Source of the DNA: Bryobacteraceae bacterium
GTDB taxonomy: Bacteria > Acidobacteriota > Terriglobia > Bryobacterales > Bryobacteraceae
Length of the DNA: 64,000 nucleotides
Assembly: GCA_026002855.1 (NCBI GenBank)
Contig: BPGD01000001.1
Location: 1,639,972 to 1,703,971, forward strand
Reading direction: 5' to 3'
The notes under the pieces were generated by a model. That model ran no database searches and had not been told where the DNA came from. It saw only the letters and a program-made list of their open reading frames with translations. Below are positions 28,071 through 37,591 of this stretch, piece by piece (positions within the stretch are counted from its first letter, which is position 1; each line of letters begins with the position of its first letter). A program made the position numbers and the translations under genes.

Positions 28071-29648
28071 TTACTTCTCCAGCAGGAAGTGGCCCACCAC
28101 CATGGCATCGATGCCGGACGAATAGAAGCTGCGCACGGCATCGCGCGGCGTGCACACCAGCGGGTCGCCGAAGAGATTGAAGCTGGTGTTGTAGAGCACG
28201 GGCAGGCCGGTGCGGCGGCCCCACTCGATCAGGAGCTGGTGGAAAAGCGGGTTCTCTTCGCACGAGACAATGTGGACGCGCACCCAGCCGGGCCCCAGCA
28301 CGGCGGCCTCGAACGTGCGGCGATGCTTTTCCCTGACACGGCCCACGGTGGCGAGGAAGCGCGCGTTCGGGCCGGCCTCGAAGTATTCGCCGGCGGCCTC
28401 TTCGGGCACGGAGGCGGCGAATTTGCGGAAGCCCTCGCGGTGTTTGATGTAGACGTTGAGGTTCTCGGTCGAGTAGGGATCCAGCGGCGAAGCGAGGATG
28501 GAGCGGTTGCCGAGGGCGCGCGGGCCGAACTCCATCCGGCCCTGCATCCAGGCGACGATCCGGTCCTGGGCGAGCTGCTCGATGGCCGCGGCCAGCAGCT
28601 CTTCGCGCGTGGGAAGGAAGCGGAAGCGCAGTTTGCAGTTTTCGAGGACCCGCTTGATCTGTTCGGCGCCGAACTCGGGCCCGAGGCACAGCGTGCGAAG
28701 CGGACGGCGGGGCGCCTCCGGCCGCATGTGATGCCAGGCGTGCCAGGCGGCGCCGAGCGCGGTGCCGGCATTGCCCGCGGCCGGCTGGACGAAGACCTGG
28801 TCCCAGCGGCCGCTGCGCTCGAGCGCGGCCACCAGCAACGCGTTCAGGCCCAGACCGCCTGCCAGGCAGAGATTCCCGCCTGAGCCGGCGAAGTCCATCA
28901 CCATCTGTTCGACCGCAGCCTGAATGCTGGCGGCGACGTCCGCCTTCATGGCCTCCGGAATCGCCCCGCCTTCCGGCAGGCCAAGCGCCTGATAGAAGCG
29001 CGCGCCGAAGCCTCCTGCTTCGCGGCGGTCCATGTCGAACCAGCTCTGGTCGGCGCGGAAGCCCGCGCCCTCGCGGCGAAGGATCTCGTGAAAAACGGCG
29101 GCGTACTTCGGCTCGCCGGAGGCCGAAAGCCACTGGACCTTGTGCTCGTCCATCGACGGGCGGAAGCCGAGCAGCTCGGTGACGCGGCTGTAAAGATCGC
29201 CGAGCGAGTCGGGGAAGGACAGTTCGGCCTCGAGCCGCAGTTCATTGCCTTCGGCGCGCCAGCGCGAGCCGCAGCGGAAGTCGCCGGCATTGTCGACGGC
29301 GACCACGGTGGCGCGCTCGAAGGGCGAGCCGTAATAGGCGCTGGCGGCGTGGGCCTGATGGTGATCGACGCTGACGACGCGCGCCTGCGGGAAGGTGCGC
29401 CGCAGTTCGAGGTGGATGTGCCGCGCGAGGTGTCCTTCGCCGAGCGGGCGCGCCAGGGCCACGGTCAGCACGTCTTCGGGGCGCACGCCGGCCGCTTCCA
29501 GCGCTGCGAGAATGGCCTCCTGGGGCAGCCCGCCGCGCAGATGACGCGGGGCCACCTTCTGCTGTTCCACGGCCGCCGCCAGTTCGCCGCCTTTCAGCAC
29601 GGCGCAGGCGGCGTCCCTCATCAGTCCGCCCAGACCGACAACGATCAT
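28071..29648 (-). CDS. Carbamoyltransferase, NodU/CmcH family
   Basis: 525 residues. N-terminal Kae1-like domain with the metal/carbamoyl-adenylate motif [19 protein letters not shown] near residue 95 and [13 protein letters not shown]-terminal YrdC-like lobe with [14 protein letters not shown] and [15 protein letters not shown]. These enzymes O-carbamoylate sugars, antibiotics or cell-surface glycans using carbamoyl phosphate and ATP. No antibiotic or polysaccharide cluster is visible around it; instead its start overlaps the glnS stop by 4 nt, tying it to a translation operon. Confidence 0.92.
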   Translation of the reverse strand: MIVVGLGGLMRDAACAVLKGGELAAAVEQQKVAPRHLRGGLPQEAILAALEAAGVRPEDVLTVALARPLGEGHLARHIHLELRRTFPQARVVSVDHHQAHAASAYYGSPFERATVVAVDNAGDFRCGSRWRAEGNELRLEAELSFPDSLGDLYSRVTELLGFRPSMDEHKVQWLSASGEPKYAAVFHEILRREGAGFRADQSWFDMDRREAGGFGARFYQALGLPEGGAIPEAMKADVAASIQAAVEQMVMDFAGSGGNLCLAGGLGLNALLVAALERSGRWDQVFVQPAAGNAGTALGAAWHAWHHMRPEAPRRPLRTLCLGPEFGAEQIKRVLENCKLRFRFLPTREELLAAAIEQLAQDRIVAWMQGRMEFGPRALGNRSILASPLDPYSTENLNVYIKHREGFRKFAASVPEEAAGEYFEAGPNARFLATVGRVREKHRRTFEAAVLGPGWVRVHIVSCEENPLFHQLLIEWGRRTGLPVLYNTSFNLFGDPLVCTPRDAVRSFYSSGIDAMVVGHFLLEK

Positions 29649-31366
29649 GCTTTCTCCGGATTCAGTTTCTTCTCGACCTTGGCCCAGGTGTCGCGCAGCC
29701 CGATGGTGCGGTTGAAGACCATGCGCTCTTCGGTCGTATCGGGATCGACGCAGAAATAGCCGAGGCGCTCGAACTGGAAGCGGTCGCCGGGCTTTGCCGT
29801 CCTGAGCGACGGCTCCATTTTGCAGCCCTCGAGCACCTCAAGCGAGTTCGGGTTCAGGTTGGACGTCCAGTCCTTGCCCGGCTCCGTATCGTCGGGGTCG
29901 GGCTTGACGAACAGGTTGTCATAGAGGCGCACTTCGGCGTCAAAGGCATGCGGCACGCTCACCCAGTGGATGGTTCCCTTCACCTTGCGGCCATCGGGCG
30001 TGTCGCCGCCGCGGGTGGCGGGATCGTAGGTGCAGCGGACCTCGACGACGCGGCCCGCGGCGTCCTTCACACAGCCGGTGCAGCGGACGATGTAACCGTA
30101 GCGGAGGCGAACCTCATTACCCGGAAAGAGGCGGAAGTAGCCTTTGGGCGGCACTTCGCGGAAGTCGTCCTGTTCGATCCACAGTTCGCGCGAGAAGGGC
30201 ACCAGCCGCGTGCCGGCCGAAGGATCCTCGGGATTGTTGACCGCCTCCATCATCTCCACCTGCCCTTCGGCGTAGTTTTCGATGACGAGCTTCAGCGGAC
30301 GCAGCACCGCCATGACGCGCGGAGCGCGCCGGTTGAGATCTTCGCGGAGGCAGTGTTCGAGCAGTCCGAGCTCGACCACACCGTTGGTCTTCGACACGCC
30401 GATCCGGCTACAGAACGTGCGGATCGACTCGGGCGTGTAGCCGCGGCGGCGCATGCCGCTCAGGGTGGGCATGCGCGGATCGTCCCAGCCGCGCACGAAG
30501 CCCATCTCCACGAGCCGCAGCAACCGGCGCTTGCTGAGCACGGTGTAGGTGAGATTCAGGCGGTCGAACTCGATCTGCTGCGGCGCGTAAATCTCCAGCT
30601 CGCGCAGGAACCACTCATACAGCGGGCGGTGATCTTCGAACTCGAGCGTGCAGATGGAGTGCGTGATGCCTTCGATCGAGTCCGACTGGCCGTGGGCGTA
30701 GTCGTAGGTGGGATAGATGCACCAACGGTCGCCGGTGCGGTGATGCGTGGCGTGGAGGATGCGGTACATCACCGGGTCGCGCATGTTGAGGTTGGGCGAC
30801 GCCATGTCGATCTTGGCGCGGAGGGTGCGCGACCCATCCGGGAATTCGCCGTTCTTCATCCGCTCGAACAGCTCGAGGTTCTCCTCGACGCTGCGGTTGC
30901 GGTAGGGACTTTCGCGGCCCGGCTCGGTGAGCGTGCCGCGGTACTGCCGCACCTCCTCCGGGCTCAGATCGCAGACATAGGCCTTGCCCTTGCGGATGAG
31001 CTTCTTCGCCCACTCGTAAAGCTGGTCGAAATAGTCGGAGGCGTAGCAGAGAGCGTCCCACTCGAAGCCGAGCCAGCGGACGTCCTGCATGATCGACTCG
31101 ACGTATTCGACCTCTTCCTTGCAGGGGTTGGTGTCGTCAAAGCGGAGGTTGCACTTGCCGTTGAATTCGCGGGCGAGGCCGAAGTTCAGGCAGATGCTCT
31201 TGGCGTGGCCGATGTGGAGATAGCCGTTGGGCTCCGGCGGGAAGCGCGTGTGGACCCGGCCGCCGTAGCGGCCGGTTTCCAAGTCGCGGAGGATGATGTC
31301 GCGGATGAAGTTCGACGGGCGCGCCTCTTCCGGTGCGCCGGCGTCCCTGGGTTTCTCGTCTGCCAT
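29645..31366 (-). CDS. glnS: Glutaminyl-tRNA synthetase
   Basis: Class I synthetase charging tRNA-Gln with glutamine. 573 residues. HIGH at 51-54 inside [14 protein letters not shown] (the GlnRS form with PPEPNG) and the KMSKS equivalent VLSKRRL. The acidic N-terminal extension before NFIRDII is normal. Presence of GlnRS means direct tRNA-Gln charging is possible, so the nearby gltX need not be non-discriminating. It follows gltX by 6 nt and overlaps the carbamoyltransferase gene by 4 nt. Confidence 0.97.
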   Translation of the reverse strand: MADEKPRDAGAPEEARPSNFIRDIILRDLETGRYGGRVHTRFPPEPNGYLHIGHAKSICLNFGLAREFNGKCNLRFDDTNPCKEEVEYVESIMQDVRWLGFEWDALCYASDYFDQLYEWAKKLIRKGKAYVCDLSPEEVRQYRGTLTEPGRESPYRNRSVEENLELFERMKNGEFPDGSRTLRAKIDMASPNLNMRDPVMYRILHATHHRTGDRWCIYPTYDYAHGQSDSIEGITHSICTLEFEDHRPLYEWFLRELEIYAPQQIEFDRLNLTYTVLSKRRLLRLVEMGFVRGWDDPRMPTLSGMRRRGYTPESIRTFCSRIGVSKTNGVVELGLLEHCLREDLNRRAPRVMAVLRPLKLVIENYAEGQVEMMEAVNNPEDPSAGTRLVPFSRELWIEQDDFREVPPKGYFRLFPGNEVRLRYGYIVRCTGCVKDAAGRVVEVRCTYDPATRGGDTPDGRKVKGTIHWVSVPHAFDAEVRLYDNLFVKPDPDDTEPGKDWTSNLNPNSLEVLEGCKMEPSLRTAKPGDRFQFERLGYFCVDPDTTEERMVFNRTIGLRDTWAKVEKKLNPEKA

Positions 31367-31372
31367 GGCTGG

Positions 31373-32821
31373 TTACGACTCTTGCTGCAACAGTGCGATC
31401 GCCTTGCCGATGCGTTCAAGGCAGGCCTCGCGGCCCACCACTTCCAGTGTTTCAAACAGCGGGGGCGCGTTCCGGCGGCCGCAGACGGCGACGCGGATCG
31501 GCTGGAACATCTGGCCTGCCTTGAGACCGAGCTCGGCGGCGGCCGCTCGCAGCCGCTCCTCCAGAGCCTGGTGGGTGAAATCACCGTTGGCGAGCACGGC
31601 CAGGGCCTTTTCGAGAGCGCGAAGCGCCATCGCGCGGTCGCCCTTCTGCGGGATCAGCTCGGCCGGATCGTAAGGCGGCAGCTCCCGGAGGAACAAGAAA
31701 TCCGCGACGGAAACCGCGTCGTTCAGCGTTTTGATCCGCTCCTGGATGAGCGGCGTGACGCGCAGCGCCTTCTCGCGGTTGACCTCGTAGCCGGCCTTCT
31801 GCCAGACGGGCAGGAGCCGCCCGGCGAGCTCCTCGACGGGCAGCGAGTAGATGTGCTGGGCATTCAGCCAGAGCGCCTTGGGGTCGATGGGGTCCTCTTC
31901 GGTGAAGTTGACCACCGCATTGGAGCGGTTGACGCCTTCGAGCGTGAACGCCTCCACAAGCTCGGCGAGGGTCATCTTCTCGCGGTTGTCCTTCGGGTTC
32001 CAGCCGAGCAGGCAGAGGAAGTTGATGTAGGCCTCCGGGAGGAAGCCGGCGTCGCGGTAGGTGAGCACGCTGACGACGGGACCGTGGCGGCGCTTGCTGA
32101 GCTTGGCGCCGTCGGGCGCGATCAGCAGCGGCAGATGGGCGAAGGCCGGCATCGGCGTGCCGAGCGCTTCGAACAGCAGGATGTGCTTGAAGGTGTTGGT
32201 GAGATGGTCCTGCCCGCGGATGATGTGGCTGATGCGGAGGTCCGAGTCGTCCACGCAGGAGGCGTGATGGTAGGTGGGCGCGCCGTTGGAGCGCAGCAGC
32301 GCGAAGTCTTCGATGTCAGCGGTGGACTTGGACTGTTCGCCGTAGACGAGGTCGCGGAAGACAATGGTGCGCTCAGGTTCGCGCGGCACGCGGAAGCGAA
32401 GCACGAAGGGCTCGCCCGCGGCGGCGCGGCGGTCGGACTCTTCGCGCGACAGGGCGCGCATCTCCGGGTTGCAAAGCCAGCCCGTGCCGCCTTCGCTGTC
32501 CTCGGCGGCCGTTTTCGCCTCCGGCGGGGTGAAGTCGCGGTAGGCGAAGCCCTTTTCGAGCAGCGCCTGGGCGGCTTCGCGGTACAGGGCAAAGCGTTCG
32601 CTCTGGCGGTACTCTTCGTCCCAGCCGAGGCCCAGCCAGCGCAGGCCCTCGAAGATGGAGGCGAGGGACTCCTCAGTGTTGCGCTCGACGTCGGTGTCGT
32701 CGATGCGCAGGATCATCGTCCCCTGATTGTGACGGGCGAAGAGCCAGTTGAAGATGAAGGTCCTGGCGCTGCCGATGTGCAGGTAGCCCGTCGGCGAGGG
32801 TGCGAACCGAACTCTGACCAT
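31373..32821 (-). CDS. gltX: Glutamyl-tRNA synthetase
   Basis: Class I synthetase for tRNA-Glu. 482 residues, typical. The N terminus [22 protein letters not shown] carries the HIGH-type motif (HIGS, 15-18), and the KMSKS motif is KLSKRRHG near residue 240. It lies 7 nt after rsmA and 6 nt before glnS within the packed minus-strand run. Confidence 0.97.
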   Translation of the reverse strand: MVRVRFAPSPTGYLHIGSARTFIFNWLFARHNQGTMILRIDDTDVERNTEESLASIFEGLRWLGLGWDEEYRQSERFALYREAAQALLEKGFAYRDFTPPEAKTAAEDSEGGTGWLCNPEMRALSREESDRRAAAGEPFVLRFRVPREPERTIVFRDLVYGEQSKSTADIEDFALLRSNGAPTYHHASCVDDSDLRISHIIRGQDHLTNTFKHILLFEALGTPMPAFAHLPLLIAPDGAKLSKRRHGPVVSVLTYRDAGFLPEAYINFLCLLGWNPKDNREKMTLAELVEAFTLEGVNRSNAVVNFTEEDPIDPKALWLNAQHIYSLPVEELAGRLLPVWQKAGYEVNREKALRVTPLIQERIKTLNDAVSVADFLFLRELPPYDPAELIPQKGDRAMALRALEKALAVLANGDFTHQALEERLRAAAAELGLKAGQMFQPIRVAVCGRRNAPPLFETLEVVGREACLERIGKAIALLQQES

Positions 32822-32828
32822 GAAACTT

Positions 32829-33572
32829 TCAGTATCTCATGCCCGTGCGCGCGGCCCATTCAAGCCGCGCCTGTTCGAGTTCCTCCACCGAAAGCTCTTC
32901 GGCGCGGCGTTCGGCGAAGGGAATATCGGCGCGGCCCAGATTGTTGCGCAGCGTCTTGCGCTTGTGCCTGAAGCAGCGGGCAGCGAAATCGAGAAAGGCC
33001 GCATAGTCGGCCACGCGCGGGGCGGGGAGCGGTTCCAGCCGCACGACCGCGCTGTCCACCTTCGGAGGCGGACGGAAGGCGCCGGCACGTACGGCACAGA
33101 TCCGCTCCACGGAGCACAGCGCCTGGGCGGCGGCGCTGAGCAGCCCGTACTGCCGGCTCCCCGGGCGGGCGATGAGCCGGTCGGCCACCTCCCGCTGCAC
33201 GAGGAAGACGGCGCGGATCAGGCCGGGCCCGAGCTCGAGCGTCTTGCGCAGGATCGGGCCCGTGATGTAGTAGGGGATGTTGCCGCACACGACGGCTGGC
33301 GCGAGCGGGCGGAAGTCCACTTCGAGCACGTCCCCCTCGATCAGCCGGAACGCTGAGGCAGTCTGGAAGCGCCGGCGAAGCCCTTCAGCGAGGCGCGGGT
33401 CGGCTTCGATGCCAATTACTTCCCCGGCGCGTTCGAGCAGGAAGCGGGTGAGCGTCCCGGGGCCGCACCCGATTTCGATGATGCGGGGGGCGAGATCACC
33501 GCACGCAGCGCGCGCAATGGTTTCGAGAATTGAGTCCTGGTAGAGGAAATGCTGCCCGAGCCGGCGTCCCAC
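32829..33572 (-). CDS. rsmA: 16S rRNA (adenine-1518/1519-N6) dimethyltransferase
   Basis: KsgA/RsmA dimethylates two adjacent adenines in the 3' terminal hairpin of 16S rRNA during 30S maturation. 247 residues, near the short end of the family. SAM-binding motif [10 protein letters not shown] at about 33-42, motif IV NIPYYIT near residue 118, and the C-terminal KRKTLRNNL block. The start [16 protein letters not shown] matches the conserved N terminus. 9 nt separate it from the anti-sigma gene. Confidence 0.96.
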   Translation of the reverse strand: MGRRLGQHFLYQDSILETIARAACGDLAPRIIEIGCGPGTLTRFLLERAGEVIGIEADPRLAEGLRRRFQTASAFRLIEGDVLEVDFRPLAPAVVCGNIPYYITGPILRKTLELGPGLIRAVFLVQREVADRLIARPGSRQYGLLSAAAQALCSVERICAVRAGAFRPPPKVDSAVVRLEPLPAPRVADYAAFLDFAARCFRHKRKTLRNNLGRADIPFAERRAEELSVEELEQARLEWAARTGMRY

Positions 33573-33581
33573 GAGCGCCGA

Positions 33582-34283
33582 TCAGCCCCGCACGTCAATT
33601 TCGCTGCGTCCGCGGAACTTCACCCGTACCCACCCGCTGACAGGCTGCCCGAAGGCGGTAGCAGGGTTGAACGAAGTCATCAGCAGCGTCGCGGCCAGCC
33701 GGCGGCGCATCTCGTGCGATGCGGCAGAGCCGAAGCCCTCGGGGATGACAAAGTCGAGCACGCGGCCCTGTTCATCGACGAAGACGTCGAGCGTCACCTC
33801 GGAGTCGTCCGACAGATCGAACAGAACGCTGCGTACGGTGGGCGCGGTGATGATGGCCAGCGGAACATCATTGGGGTGCTGGCGGACAATGCCCTGGAAA
33901 TTGGTCAGCACAAGCACGAACAGGAAGACGGCGGAGGCCAGGCCGCCCGCCGCGGGCAGGGCCACCGGTCGCATCAGGTTGTTGACCCACAGCGACGCCC
34001 GCTCGCCGAAGGCGCGCACGGCGCCCCGCAGGCCCGCATAATAGCGGCGCCGCGCCGCTTCCCTGGAGGCCAGGGACCGCAGCGAATATTTCAGGTGAGC
34101 CGGCAGCGGCCGTCTCGGCAGATTCCGCAGCGAGTGTCGGACCAGCTCCAGCTGCTCCAGCCGTTCGGCACAGGATTCGCATGCGGCCAGGTGCTGCTCA
34201 ATGGCGAGCCGTTCGCTGTCGAGCACGCGGCCGTCCTGGAACGCGGATAGCGTCAACTTCACCTGTTGGCAGTCCATCATCAC
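33582..34283 (-). CDS. Membrane anti-sigma factor with zinc finger and TonB-like C-terminal domain
   Basis: 233 residues. An N-terminal zinc-finger (anti-sigma-domain-like) motif uses C5, H31, C35 and C38 in HLAACESCAE. A membrane segment spans roughly 106-128. The periplasmic part (VTLDVFVDEQGRVLDFVI to GWVRVKFRGRSEI) resembles the TonB C-terminal domain, with a strand-helix-strand pattern. It follows the ECF sigma gene by 10 nt and most likely holds that factor at the membrane. The TonB-like sensor end is uncommon. Confidence 0.85.
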   Translation of the reverse strand: MMMDCQQVKLTLSAFQDGRVLDSERLAIEQHLAACESCAERLEQLELVRHSLRNLPRRPLPAHLKYSLRSLASREAARRRYYAGLRGAVRAFGERASLWVNNLMRPVALPAAGGLASAVFLFVLVLTNFQGIVRQHPNDVPLAIITAPTVRSVLFDLSDDSEVTLDVFVDEQGRVLDFVIPEGFGSAASHEMRRRLAATLLMTSFNPATAFGQPVSGWVRVKFRGRSEIDVRG

Positions 34284-34293
34284 GATCCAGCCC

Positions 34294-34968
34294 TCAGTCA
34301 GATGCCGTCTGCGGCGACCACTCGAGCCCCCGCGCAGGCTCCAACTTTTCCATCAGCGCCCTGCGCAGCGCCTCGCGCCCCCGCAGGATTCTGGATTTCA
34401 CCGTGCCGATCGATACATCCAGGATGTCGGCAATCTCCTCGTAGCTCAGCTCTTCGAGGTCCCGCAGGACCACGGCTGAGCGGAACACCGGATTGATGCC
34501 CTCCAGCGCCTCTTCGATGGCGATGCGCATCTCGTTGTTCAGCGTCCAGTCGTACGGCGTTCTGCCGTGGTCGCTGAACCGTTCAAGGCGGGCCGGGCCC
34601 TCCTCCTCGCCGTCGAGAACCACTTCCGGCCGGCGGTGGCGGACAAACCAGCGCCGCCGGTTGTGCGCCTCGTTGACGGCGATCCGGTAGATCCAGGTTT
34701 TCAGAGAACTCTGGCCGCGGAAGCTGCCCACGCCCCGGAACACCTTCAGGAAGACGTCCTGGACGACGTCGCCTGCTTCGTTTGGGTCGTCGATCAGGCG
34801 GCACACCAGTTGGTAGACCGGCGTCTGGAACCGCTCAAGCAGCGCTTCGTAGGCCGCGTCGTCGCCGGCACGGAGCCGTGCAAGCAACTGCTCTTCGTCT
34901 CCAAACCCCGGCCAGTCGGCTGGGGCCGTTTCCGCGATCGGGCCGAACTGCTTCTCATCCGGCAGCAT
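34294..34968 (-). CDS. ECF (RpoE-like) RNA polymerase sigma factor
   Basis: 224 residues from the ATG at 34968, which has GGGAGGC ahead of it; an upstream in-frame ATG at 35001 lacks one. Region 2 is clear (YQLVCRLIDDPNEAGDVVQDVFLKVF and SSLKTWIYRIAVNEAHN), as is region 4 (ALEGINPVFRSAVVLRDLEELSYEEIADIL and GTVKSRILRGREALR). Expected to direct envelope or stress genes and to be released from the anti-sigma factor encoded next. It begins the long minus-strand run that includes rsmA, gltX and glnS. Confidence 0.93.
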   Translation of the reverse strand: MLPDEKQFGPIAETAPADWPGFGDEEQLLARLRAGDDAAYEALLERFQTPVYQLVCRLIDDPNEAGDVVQDVFLKVFRGVGSFRGQSSLKTWIYRIAVNEAHNRRRWFVRHRRPEVVLDGEEEGPARLERFSDHGRTPYDWTLNNEMRIAIEEALEGINPVFRSAVVLRDLEELSYEEIADILDVSIGTVKSRILRGREALRRALMEKLEPARGLEWSPQTASD

Positions 34969-35081
34969 GCCTGCCTCCCGTCGGCCTCGCCGGCGCCGCA
35001 ACCTGGGACGCCGCTACTTGTTCAGACACTGCCCGCTTCACTTTGGTTCCTGCTACTTTCAGTTTCCACCCGGCAAGTCTT

Positions 35082-35727
35082 TTATTCAATCACAAAGCTG
35101 AGCCGTTCATCGCCCACCGGGCGGCCGGCCTCCATGAGCAGGAGGCGGACGTGATATTGGCTGGCGGGCCAGCCGTCGGCGGGAACCCGGGCGCCTAGGG
35201 GGATCCGGCCGTCCTCGCCCGGCTCCGGCAGCCGGGCTTCGTCCTGGCCGATCACCGGCCCGCCGGAGCTGAACTCCAGAATCGGGGCGGGCCCGGGCCT
35301 TCGGGGCTCAGCGTGGATGACGGGGTAAATCGCAATCTCGGCCTTCACCGAGGCGGGAATCCGGCCGGTGAGATCCGGTACTACGCGCCCCTTTTCGAAC
35401 CGGAATCGGTGGACGGCATCGCCGGGGCCATCGACGGGCTCGATGCGGACGGCGGACTCGAGCGTGGAACGGCCGGGCGCCGAGCTCGAATGGTTCGGCA
35501 GAAGCGAAGTTGCCGGCGAGGTAGTTGTCCGGCCTGTCCAGTTCGCGCACGGGCCGGAAATCGCACTGGAAACTGCGGACCACCCGGTCGCGGGTCAGGC
35601 CGGACACAAAGGAGTGCAGGGCGAAGGTTCTGCGCTGTTCGTCCCGTTTCACGCCGAGGTTCCTGAGCGGAACCTCCACCGCGGCCACGCTCCCGACGCG
35701 CGTCCCCTGCCGGCCGAAGCGGAACAA
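35082..35727 (-). pseudogene. Frameshifted, N-terminally truncated gene remnant (VWFA-related-type C terminus)
   Basis: Two minus-strand frames make one continuous protein if joined. The upstream frame (about 35727-35470) reads VKRDEQRRTFALHSFV, RDNYLAGN-like and FASAEPFELG; the downstream frame (about 35480-35082) continues with VRIEPVDGPGDAVHRFRFEKG, PASVKAEIAIYP and QYHVRLLLMEAGRPVG. The switch falls in about 35450-35500. Style and spacing resemble the C-terminal beta-rich part of Acidobacterial VWFA-related proteins, but the VWA domain is absent because the ArsP gene ends at 35807. Either a decayed gene or an assembly error in an already truncated one. Confidence 0.6.
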
Positions 35728-35806
35728 GGTGGGGGCCCAATCGCGCCGCCGCGGTTTCGAGCGTTTCCTTTATCCCTGGCCCGCGGTGGCCGGAAAGGGA
35801 GAGGAC

Positions 35807-36772
35807 CTAAAGGATTGCGTTGAACAGATACCCGACGGCAATAATGCCGGCCGTCATCACAGCGATGAACACGCCGAGCAGCGGCGGCCGAAGGACATTG
35901 CGCAGGATGATCATTTCCGGGGCCGAGAGCGCGGTAACGGCCATCGTGAAGGAGAGCACCGTGCCCAGCGGCATGCCCTTGCCGGCAAGCGCCTCGGTGA
36001 TGGGCAGCACGCCCGCGACATTGGCGTAGAGGGGGACGCCGAGGATCACCGCCACCGGTACGGCAAACGGATTGCCCGGCCCCGCCCAGCGCATCACCAG
36101 ATCGGCGGGAACATAGCCGTGGATAAAGGAACCGGCGGCGATGCCGCCGACAATATAGGGCCACACCTTGCCGAGGATTTCGCGCATCGAGCGCCATCCC
36201 GCCGCCAGGCGCGCCCGCAGCGGCATCGCCGTCACATCGGCGGCGGCCACGGGCACCTCCCAGACGAACGGCTCCACCCATTTTTCGAGCTTCAGCAGCC
36301 CGATGACAATGCCTGCGGCAATGGCCAGGGCCACGCCGAAGCCGATGTAAGCGAGCGTGACGCGCCAGCCGAACAGGCCCCACAGTAGCGCCACGGCCAC
36401 TTCATTCACCATCGGCGCGGCGATCAGGTAAGAGATCGTGACGCCCAACGGCACGCCGCCCTTGAGAAAACCGATGAACAGCGGCACCGCCGAACAACTG
36501 CAAAACGGCGTGAAGATGCCGATCCCCGCCGCAGCCACGTTTCCGAAAAAGAGCCGCTTCCCGCCGAGGATGCGCCGCACCGCCTCCGGCTGGAGCCATG
36601 TCTGGAGCGTGCCGACGGCGACGCTGACGACGATGAGCAGCGTCAGCACCTTCGGCACGTCATAGAAGAAGAATTCGAGGCTCGATCCCAGCCGGCTGGC
36701 CGGGTCGAGTCCGAAGAGGCGCTCGACGATCCAGCGCGACAGCCATTCGTACGGCGTGAAGACGCTGGGCAT
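35807..36772 (-). CDS. ArsP/DUF318-type permease
   Basis: 321 residues and eight or more membrane segments. The signature FTPFCSCSAVPLFIGFLKGGVPLGVT near residue 88, and its second half-repeat SFTMAVTALSAPEMIIL, identify the DUF318 permease family, whose studied members export organoarsenicals such as methylarsenite. It is the third gene of an arsR-led operon, 10 nt after the thioredoxin-like gene. Substrate assignment is by family and context only. Confidence 0.9.
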   Translation of the reverse strand: MPSVFTPYEWLSRWIVERLFGLDPASRLGSSLEFFFYDVPKVLTLLIVVSVAVGTLQTWLQPEAVRRILGGKRLFFGNVAAAGIGIFTPFCSCSAVPLFIGFLKGGVPLGVTISYLIAAPMVNEVAVALLWGLFGWRVTLAYIGFGVALAIAAGIVIGLLKLEKWVEPFVWEVPVAAADVTAMPLRARLAAGWRSMREILGKVWPYIVGGIAAGSFIHGYVPADLVMRWAGPGNPFAVPVAVILGVPLYANVAGVLPITEALAGKGMPLGTVLSFTMAVTALSAPEMIILRNVLRPPLLGVFIAVMTAGIIAVGYLFNAIL

Positions 36773-36782
36773 GAATGGACCC

Positions 36783-37019
36783 TCAGGACGCCTGGAGCAG
36801 CGGCTTGATCTCTTCGGGGCTGGCCACGCGGCCCACCAGCTTCAGCCTGCCGTCGATGGCGAGCGCGGGCGTCACCAGCGCGCCCATCCGCGCGATTTCG
36901 CGGAAATCGGTGATTTTTTCAACCTCATACGCAATGCCGAGCTCGCGTGCGGCGGCCTCGGCATTTTCCTTTAACTGGTTGCATTTCGCGCAGCCGGAGC
37001 CAAGAATCTGGATTTTCAA
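36783..37019 (-). CDS. Small thioredoxin-like redox-active disulfide protein
   Basis: 78 residues. CxxC motif in ILGSGCAKCNQLKEN (TM0996/redox-active disulfide protein 2 type) and the cis-proline region VTPALAIDGRLKLVG. The TTG start at 37019 follows AAGGGAGG by 8 nt and overlaps the arsR stop (TTGA), so translation is coupled. In this operon it may reduce or hand over metalloid-thiol species to the permease. Confidence 0.88.
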   Translation of the reverse strand: MKIQILGSGCAKCNQLKENAEAAARELGIAYEVEKITDFREIARMGALVTPALAIDGRLKLVGRVASPEEIKPLLQAS

Positions 37020-37327
37020 TTTCGTGCCTCCCTTGCAGCGGATTGAATCACCTGATCGGCCCATTCGAGCAGGCGAAGAACGCGGCGGCTTTTCAGGCGG
37101 TAGAACACGTTGAGCCCGCGCTTTTCCATGTCAAGGAGCCCTGCGCGGCGGAGCTGAGCCAAGTGCCTGCTGACGGTGGAGAAGTCGCCGCCGGCCAGGC
37201 CGTGCAGGTCGCAGACGCAGCGTTCGCCGCGGCCGAGCTCTTCAACGAGCATCAGCCGGGACGGGTGCGCGAGGGCTTTCAGAACCGCGGCGCGCCGCTC
37301 GAGGGCGCGCCTTGCCTGCTGGTTCAT
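37016..37327 (-). CDS. arsR: ArsR-family metalloregulator
   Basis: 103 residues, winged helix. The alpha-3 metal site of the ArsR/SmtB family is present as ERCVCDL (C37, C39), and the recognition helix is DFSTVSRHLAQLRRAGLLDMEKRG. Expected to repress its own operon (arsR, thioredoxin-like, permease) until As(III), Sb(III) or a related metalloid binds. A matching inverted repeat lies just upstream. Confidence 0.93.
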   Translation of the reverse strand: MNQQARRALERRAAVLKALAHPSRLMLVEELGRGERCVCDLHGLAGGDFSTVSRHLAQLRRAGLLDMEKRGLNVFYRLKSRRVLRLLEWADQVIQSAAREARN

Positions 37328-37346
37328 GCGATTTCAGCGTAGCAGG

Positions 37347-37368
37347 TATTTGCACAAATCTTCAAATA
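37347..37368 (-). promoter_or_regulatory. Probable ArsR operator
   Basis: TATTTG and its exact inverted partner CAAATA are separated by 10 nt in an AT-rich island 20 nt upstream of the arsR start. Size and position fit an ArsR/SmtB operator overlapping the promoter. Confidence 0.6.
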
Positions 37369-37381
37369 GTGGGAGACGGAC

Positions 37382-37412
37382 TCAGGCGGCGAGGCTCCGC
37401 GAAAGGATCTCT
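37382..37412 (-). repeat. Duplicated 3' end of the alcohol dehydrogenase gene (copy)
   Basis: These 31 bases are identical to 38429-38459, which are the last nine codons and stop of the iron alcohol dehydrogenase gene. Similarity continues with three mismatches over about another 11 nt. Here the copy encodes only the tail SRSLAA-stop of a short non-genic frame. The two copies are direct repeats framing the secreted-protein gene. Confidence 0.85.
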
Positions 37413-37591
37413 CCGATCACCAGGGAACTGCACCCGCTGAGCACTACCCGCCGCATCCCGGGCACCCCGTCGGGATGGCCCAGCAGCGCATGCGGTTGCA
37501 TGGGTAATCCGGCGGACACCAAGTGCTGGTCTGACACGTGTAGCCGTAAGTCGGATCGTTGTAAAAAGAACAGTTGGTCGTCGGCCAGGGA

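Noticed and set aside
29948-32971. 1007-codon plus-strand frame opposite glnS/gltX
   Set aside because: Antisense to two complete aminoacyl-tRNA synthetases with intact motifs; a GC-rich codon-bias artefact.
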